Positions 60,101 to 64,000 of a stretch of DNA of 64,000 nucleotides are shown here, one piece after another; the first letter of the stretch is position 1; each line of letters opens with the position of its first letter. The notes below the pieces were generated by a model. It was given only the letters and a program-made list of their open reading frames with translations, searched no databases and was not told where the DNA came from. Origin of the DNA: JACRLW01 sp046349595. Lineage in GTDB: Bacteria > Planctomycetota > UBA1135 > UBA2386. The translations under genes and the position numbers were made by a program. The stretch is from positions 1,488,001 through 1,552,000 of the forward strand of contig JAXMCA010000002.1 in the NCBI GenBank assembly GCA_046349595.1, written 5' to 3'.

Positions 60101-60445
60101 CCGCTGCAGGCTCTGCTGCTGATGAACGACCCGCAGTTCTTCGAGGCCGCGCGCGGGCTCGCGCAGCGTGTCCTCGTCAGCGGCGCCGCCGACGATGCCG
60201 CGCGCCTCCGCTATGCGGTGGAGCTGGCCACCGCCCGCAGCGCGCGCCCCGACGACCTCGCCGAGCTCGGCGCTCTGCTCGCGCGGGAGCGTGCCCGCTT
60301 CGCGGAGGATCGCGATGCCGCGCGCGCCGCGATCTCGATCGGTGCCGATGCACCCGATCCTTCGCTCGACGTCGCCGAGCTCGCGGCCTGGACGATCGTC
60401 GGCAACCTGCTGCTGAACCTCGATGAGGTCCTGACCAAGAGCTGA
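57143..60445 (+). CDS. Exported DUF1549/DUF1553 planctomycete cytochrome with two inserted tandem domains
   Basis: The ATG at 57143 (MSCFPRLSLALAMMVG) gives 1100 residues with a signal peptide. DUF1549 (about 45-260) includes NDIDRFVLARIE, LDLTGLPPTP, YWLDAARYGDTHG and the single haem site CAQCHDHKFDPL (from residue 234). DUF1553 (about 778-1060) includes NRLGLAQWLWRDENPLTARVTVNRFWQ and RDQALFIGGLLV. Between them lie two related ~160-residue repeats (about 323-478 and 488-648). They share WFDDD/WIDDE, RALRRHMGKGL-type, VWLDP, WNHR, TGRWVRL and GFAFTQVGGSVAWDAAG phrases and may be carbohydrate-binding or LamG-like. Such proteins pair with DUF1501 proteins, as here. Confidence 0.92.
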   Translation: MSCFPRLSLALAMMVGAQSLHATPQGAAKPGHWSLAPIRNPELPAVRDAAWPRNDIDRFVLARIEAAQRRPSPVADRETLLRRVTLDLTGLPPTPQEVRAFCDDDSPQAYQHVVDRLLASPRYGEHMAHYWLDAARYGDTHGLHLDNYREIWPYRDWVVRALNANMPFDHFGTEQLAGDMLPNATRDQQIASAFVRAHVSTNEGGSIEEEVYVRNVVDRVNTFGTVFLGMTIACAQCHDHKFDPLTQRDYYGLFAFLNNEDGRPMDDNIKDPAPNLRVPSAEQESQSTQLRAEREAVEKRIADAVAVYDYVEPPAVAAQPRRETIWFDDDDPAGSRPQGSAPEWVDAPRFCGARAMRRTGEGLHQHFFTDAPSMLRVGVDDEFFVHVWLDPSNPPREVMLQLNDQGGSWDHRAIWGEDVIAWGEAGKASRRAMGALPPTGRWVRLAVRASEVGLPAGSFVNGMAFTQHGGSVVWDAAGIASSVPQQREDFVWIDDELPPGAKPEGDGAIWNWSAAGDGFTPYSGSRALRRHMGKGLNQDFFTGAEPPLVLQRGDVLFAQVWLDPVDPPRSIQLQFNDGSWNHRVRFGDAAHGAGMGGGADFRAGDLPETGRWVRLEVALADVGLAPGAKLNGFAFTQVGGSVAWDAAGVSGYAQRSDRARESMQAWLQAAVADESLPDAVKAALKVDAGARSAEQQALLRSHYLRRVNAKARLALAPLEAELAAVGKRAEAVDAAVPSMIVMRERGEMRPSFVLRRGEYDKRGAEVTRAVPACLPPMPKELPRNRLGLAQWLWRDENPLTARVTVNRFWQQFFGVGIVKTAEDFGVQGERPVDPALLDWLASDFRSHGWDVKRLVRQIVTSATYMQSSSATVADFRADPENRLLARGPRHRLDAEVLRDQALFIGGLLVERLGGPPVRPPQPEGLWEAVAYVGSNTMNFVADRGAEKVHRRSLYTFWKRTAAPPQMAVLDAPSREDCRVRRERTDTPLQALLLMNDPQFFEAARGLAQRVLVSGAADDAARLRYAVELATARSARPDDLAELGALLARERARFAEDRDAARAAISIGADAPDPSLDVAELAAWTIVGNLLLNLDEVLTKS

Positions 60446-60447
60446 CC

Positions 60448-61920
60448 ATGGACGACGGCGGAACCGATCCGGTGCGCGACGCGCTGCTCCACGAGACGCG
60501 GCGTCACTTCTTCTCGCGGTTGACCCACGGTCTCGGAGCCGCGGCCCTCGGCAGTCTGCTCGGCCCGGGCCGAGCACCGGCCGTGCAGCCGGTCGGACCG
60601 CAACGGGGACCGCACTTCGCGCCGCGTGCGAAGCGCGCGATCTGGATGTTCATGGCGGGCGCGCCGTCGCAGATCGACACCTTCGACCACAAGCCGAAGC
60701 TCGGCGCGCTGTTCGACACCGACCTGCCGGATTCGATCCGTCGCGGTCAACGTCTCACGACGATGACCTCGGGTCAGACACGCTTCCCGGTGGCGCCGTC
60801 ACGCTATCGCTTCACACTCCAGGACAACGGCGGGGACGGTGCGTGGGTCAGCGAGCTGCTGCCCTGGCAGGGTCGCATGACCAAGGACATGGCGATCGTG
60901 CGCTCGCTGTGGACCGAGGCGATCAACCACGACCCGGCGATCACCTACATCTGCACCGGAAGGCAGTTCCCCGGCTGGCCGAGCCTGGGCTCGTGGCTCA
61001 GCTACGGGCTCGGCTCGATGAACGAGAACCTGCCGACCTTCGTGGTGATGACCCCGTACTGGACCGGCCGCAAGGATGCACAGGCGCTCTACAACCGCCT
61101 GTGGGGGGCCGGCATGTTGCCCAGCGAGCACCAGGGTGTCGCGCTGCGCAGCAAGGGCGATCCGGTGCTGTTCCTGACCGATCCGCAGGGCGTGGACCGT
61201 CGCACGCGGCGTTCGATGCTCGATGCGCTCGCCGCGATGAACGAACGGCGTCACGCCGAGGTGGGCGACCCGGAGATCGACGCGCGCATCAAGCAGTACG
61301 AGATGGCGTTCCGTATGCAGAGCTCGGTGCCCGAACTCGTCGACCTGAGCGGCGAGCCCGACGACGTGCTCGATCTCTACGGCCCCGACGTCCGCAAGCC
61401 CGGCTCCTTCGCGGCGAGCTGCCTGCTCGCGCGGCGGATGATGGAGCGGGGCGTGCGCTTCGTGCAGATGTTCCACCGCGGCTGGGACCAGCACTTCAAC
61501 GTCGCCGGTGACCTGCCGAACCAGTGCCGCGACATCGATCAGCCTGCCTACGGGCTGGTCCAGGACCTCAAGCGCCGCGGCCTCCTCGACGAGACCCTGG
61601 TGGTGTGGGGCGGGGAGTTCGGACGCACCGTCTACTGCCAGGGTGCGTTGACCCGCGAGAACTACGGCCGCGACCATCACCCGCGCTGTTTCACGGCGTG
61701 GGCCGCGGGCGGTGGTGTGCGGGGCGGCGTGGTGCACGGCGAGACCGACGACTTCTCCTACAACATCGTGCGCGACCCGGTGCACATCCGCGACTTCAAC
61801 GCCACGCTCCTGCACTGCCTCGGCATCGAGCACGAGAAGCTGTCGATCCGCTACCAGGGACTCGACGTGCGTCTCACCACCGCGGAGCCCGCGCGCGTCG
61901 TCTCGGAGATCCTCGCCTGA
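60448..61920 (+). CDS. Exported DUF1501 protein
   Basis: The ATG at 60448 is two bases after the upstream stop and gives 490 residues. A twin-arginine-like signal (RRHFFSRLTHGLGAAALGSLLG, read in two parts about 18-39) suggests folded export. DUF1501 is a sulfatase/alkaline-phosphatase-like fold; visible phrases are AIWMFMAGAPSQIDTFDHKP, PSLGSWLSYGLGS, GVRFVQMFHRGWDQH, LVVWGGEFGRT, GRDHHPRCFTAWAAGGG and GIEHEKLSIRYQG. The family is widespread in planctomycetes and nearly always paired with DUF1549/DUF1553 proteins, possibly in extracellular polysaccharide use. The biochemical activity is not established. Confidence 0.93.
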   Translation: MDDGGTDPVRDALLHETRRHFFSRLTHGLGAAALGSLLGPGRAPAVQPVGPQRGPHFAPRAKRAIWMFMAGAPSQIDTFDHKPKLGALFDTDLPDSIRRGQRLTTMTSGQTRFPVAPSRYRFTLQDNGGDGAWVSELLPWQGRMTKDMAIVRSLWTEAINHDPAITYICTGRQFPGWPSLGSWLSYGLGSMNENLPTFVVMTPYWTGRKDAQALYNRLWGAGMLPSEHQGVALRSKGDPVLFLTDPQGVDRRTRRSMLDALAAMNERRHAEVGDPEIDARIKQYEMAFRMQSSVPELVDLSGEPDDVLDLYGPDVRKPGSFAASCLLARRMMERGVRFVQMFHRGWDQHFNVAGDLPNQCRDIDQPAYGLVQDLKRRGLLDETLVVWGGEFGRTVYCQGALTRENYGRDHHPRCFTAWAAGGGVRGGVVHGETDDFSYNIVRDPVHIRDFNATLLHCLGIEHEKLSIRYQGLDVRLTTAEPARVVSEILA

Positions 61921-63467
61921 GCACGCACGCCAAGCCGACCGCGTCGATCCCCCGCGAGGACCGTTTCAAGCCGAAAGGCACGCCGCACTGGACGCGCATC
62001 GGTGCCTGGCGCGCCGCGAGCCTGATCGCGGTGCACGTCGCGGCGATCGTGCACTTCGCGCACTGGAAGGTCGCCGGCAGCACGATCACTCCGCTCGAGC
62101 CGTCGGAGTCGATGCAGACGGTCAAGCTCGGCTACGTCAACGCGGGCGCGGTCGTGCTGGGCATCTCGGTGCTGCTCACGCTGGTGCTCGGCCGCTGGTT
62201 CTGCGGGTGGGTGTGCCACTTCGTCGCGTACCAGGACCTCTGCGCGTGGCTCCTGCGGCGCGTCGGATTGAAGCCGAAGCCGGTGCGGTCGCGACTGCTG
62301 CGTTGGATCCCGATCGCGGCGGCCTTCTACATGTTCGCGTGGCCGGCGGTGTACCGCGCGCTGTGGACCGAGGTGCCGGCGCCGGAGCTACGTGCGAAGT
62401 TCACCACCAGCGGGTTCTGGGACACCTTCCCCGGACCGGTGATGGCGGTGCTCACCATCCTGTTCGCCGGCTTCCTGCTGGTCTACTGGATGGGTGCGAA
62501 GGGCTTCTGCACCTATGGATGCCCGTACGGGGCGTTCTTCGGCGTCGCCGATCGCTTCGCGCCGATGCGCGTGAAGGTCACCGATGCCTGCAACACCTGC
62601 GGGCACTGCACGGTGGTGTGCAGCAGCAACGTGCGCGTGCACGAGGAGGTCGCGCTGTACCGCAGGGTCGTCGATCCCGGCTGCATGAAGACCATGGACT
62701 GCGTGAAGTCGTGCCCGAACGACGCGCTGTACTTCGGCCTGGCGACGCGACCGCTGCGCGCGCGGACCCGCAAGCTCGTGCACCCCGCGGCCGACTTCTC
62801 CTGGGGCGAGGAGGTCGCGATGGCGCTGGCCGGGCTGTTCGCCTTCTTCGCCTTCCGCGGCATCTACTTCGTGCCCTTCCTGATGGCGCTGACGATCGGC
62901 GTGCTGTTCGCCATCGTCACCCTGACCATCTGGCGTCTCGTGCGGCGCACGGACCTGACTTTCCAGAACCATGTGCTCAAGGTGGCGGGACGGCTGACCG
63001 GGGTCGGCCGCCTCGCGGTGATCCTGGGGATCGTCGCGGTGCTGTTCACGCTGCACACCAGCGTGGTGCAGTTCATGGCGTGGCGGGGTTCGGTGGCCGC
63101 GGATCGCGTCGACCGGATGGAAGCGCGCGATCCGGAGCGCGCCGCCGCGATCGCCGAGGGCGTCGGCTGGTACACGCGCTCGCTGTCGATGGGGCTGTTC
63201 GACGACGGCGGCCGCGAGTTCGAGCTAGCCTGGCTCGAACGGCAGCGTCTCGACTACGACGCCGCGGAACGGCACGTCCGGCGCGTGCTCGAACTGCTCC
63301 CCGGTGATCCGGACGCCAGCGTGTTCCTCGCCGACGTCGTGGCCATCAAGGGCAACCTCGCCGAGGGAGAGGCGATCCTCCGCGCGCTCGTCGCCGAGCG
63401 GCCCGACTTCGAGCCGGCGCTGATGAGGCTGCGGCAGCTCGAGGAGCGACGAGCGCAGAAGCGCTGA
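61917..63467 (+). CDS. Membrane 4Fe-4S protein with TPR-like tail
   Basis: No ATG, GTG or TTG precedes the first helix in this frame. The best start is CTG at 61917, overlapping the DUF1501 stop as CTGA, giving 516 residues. About six to seven helices surround a cytosolic iron-sulphur part. The NapH/CcoG-like motifs are RWFCGWVC (about 93-100), FCTYGCPYG (198-205), a ferredoxin set C225-x2-C228-x2-C231-x3-C235, and C256-x5-C262-x3-CP. The last ~100 residues are soluble with TPR-like helices (RLDYDAAERHVRRVLEL, NLAEGEAILRALVAE). It probably passes electrons from quinol to periplasmic partners, perhaps those encoded upstream. Confidence 0.87.
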   Translation: MSTHAKPTASIPREDRFKPKGTPHWTRIGAWRAASLIAVHVAAIVHFAHWKVAGSTITPLEPSESMQTVKLGYVNAGAVVLGISVLLTLVLGRWFCGWVCHFVAYQDLCAWLLRRVGLKPKPVRSRLLRWIPIAAAFYMFAWPAVYRALWTEVPAPELRAKFTTSGFWDTFPGPVMAVLTILFAGFLLVYWMGAKGFCTYGCPYGAFFGVADRFAPMRVKVTDACNTCGHCTVVCSSNVRVHEEVALYRRVVDPGCMKTMDCVKSCPNDALYFGLATRPLRARTRKLVHPAADFSWGEEVAMALAGLFAFFAFRGIYFVPFLMALTIGVLFAIVTLTIWRLVRRTDLTFQNHVLKVAGRLTGVGRLAVILGIVAVLFTLHTSVVQFMAWRGSVAADRVDRMEARDPERAAAIAEGVGWYTRSLSMGLFDDGGREFELAWLERQRLDYDAAERHVRRVLELLPGDPDASVFLADVVAIKGNLAEGEAILRALVAERPDFEPALMRLRQLEERRAQKR

Positions 63468-63476
63468 CGATCCCGA

Positions 63477-64000
63477 TCAGTGGCAACCGGTGATGCCGTT
63501 GCCGATCGTGATCAGCAGGCCGTTGGTCAGCGTGCCCACTCCGAACAGCGGCCCGCCGTTCTGCAGGATCGCACTCTGGAAGGTGAGCTGCGCGCCCTCC
63601 AGGTTGGGATCGTTCGGAACCGGGGTCGGGAGCAGCGCGAAGCCCAGCGACACCGTGCCGAAGGGTGCGATGGTGAAGCTGGTCGCGGTGTCGAGGAACA
63701 GCGTGCAGCCGTTGCCGACCGCGAGGTTTGCCGTGCCGAGCGAAGCGAGCAGCACACCCGAGCTCAGCGCGGGCGCCTGGCTGACGAACATGCCGAACGA
63801 CTGGTTCGGGATCAGCGCGCGGTTGGGGGAGCCGTAGGAGGACAACAGCGGCAAGGGGTTGCCGCAGCCCTGGCCGAGCGTCTGGTTGTAGGCGAAGCCG
63901 GGGGTGTCGATCTGCACGCTCAGGGTCGCCGCACCGGCACCGGCGCGCGCCTCGTCGATCGACGCGCTGCCCTGGATCGGGCCGGCATCCGCATCGAAGG
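63477..64000 (-). CDS. C-terminal part of a secreted repeat-type protein, cut by window edge
   Basis: The frame ends at the stop at 63477 and stays open to the right edge. The visible 174 or so residues are beta-rich and Gly/Thr-rich, with LGQGCGNPLPLLSSYGSP, VGNGCTLFLDT and ITIGNGITGCH. This is the style of the C-terminal module found on the other secreted proteins here. The N-terminal domains and start are outside the window. It is convergent with the iron-sulphur protein, 9 bp between ends. Confidence 0.8.
   Translation of the reverse strand, partial: FDADAGPIQGSASIDEARAGAGAATLSVQIDTPGFAYNQTLGQGCGNPLPLLSSYGSPNRALIPNQSFGMFVSQAPALSSGVLLASLGTANLAVGNGCTLFLDTATSFTIAPFGTVSLGFALLPTPVPNDPNLEGAQLTFQSAILQNGGPLFGVGTLTNGLLITIGNGITGCH

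Noticed and set aside
57458..60577. A 1039-codon antisense frame opposite the DUF1549/DUF1553 gene
   Set aside because: Shadow of the strongly supported forward gene; no domain, signal or ribosome site.

Overview
The window is a G+C-rich stretch of bacterial chromosome, densely coded on both strands. It looks planctomycetal. Supporting signs are a DUF1549/DUF1553 cytochrome gene followed by a DUF1501 gene, a reaction-centre-type dihaem cytochrome in a non-phototroph setting, and two Gfo/Idh/MocA oxidoreductases, one with a twin-arginine signal. There are also many large secreted proteins with propeller, FG-GAP, kelch, HAF or PKD repeats, most of which share a related C-terminal beta-rich tail. 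The phylum is an inference from gene content. No rRNA, tRNA or CRISPR array was seen.

Left end (1-4641) is mobile. An IS91-type HUH transposase, cut by the window edge, follows a tyrosine recombinase 6 nt upstream. Next to it lies a short integron-type cassette array on the minus strand. It has two convincing attC sites (2140-2209 and 4023-4088), an isolated core site at 4578-4584 in an attI-like setting, and three unfamiliar genes of visibly lower G+C. No integron integrase is present. One cassette encodes a winged-helix/DUF5343-like protein fused to a nucleoside-deoxyribosyltransferase/TIR-like domain, with an unknown partner gene. The other encodes a small three-helix membrane protein. I consider this array the best candidate for an undescribed, possibly anti-phage, system.

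4884-28758 is chromosomal. It holds a GMC oxidoreductase, then two paralogous large secreted proteins flanking a Gfo/Idh oxidoreductase and a divergent LexA-type repressor. After these come a reaction-centre-like cytochrome, a HAF-repeat protein coupled to an esterase lipoprotein, a carboxypeptidase-regulatory-like protein, an OPT transporter coupled to a DUF4185-like lipoprotein, a PQQ-propeller lipoprotein, a hybrid histidine kinase and a type II NADH dehydrogenase.

28842-38631 contains a translationally coupled minus-strand operon (SUMF1-like protein, seven-haem cytochrome c, small membrane protein) divergent from an ApbE flavin transferase. A Tat-exported Gfo/Idh protein follows. Then comes a 265-bp gap with three strong nested hairpins, a small lipoprotein, an SGNH hydrolase and an EamA exporter.

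38957-54449 holds secreted repeat proteins (PKD, FG-GAP, BNR propeller, kelch), an acyltransferase-like membrane protein, and an envelope-glycosylation block. That block has three GT39-type glycosyltransferases, a PAP2 phosphatase and a dual-specificity phosphatase, and four of these form one tightly coupled operon.

54773-64000 holds a small eight-cysteine secreted protein coupled to a large regulatory-like-domain protein. It continues with an operon of DUF1549/DUF1553 protein, DUF1501 protein and a membrane 4Fe-4S/TPR protein that seems to start at CTG. The window ends with the C-terminus of another secreted protein cut by the right edge. Co-directional neighbours frequently overlap by 1-4 nt (TGATG, ATGA, GTGA), so translational coupling is common here.
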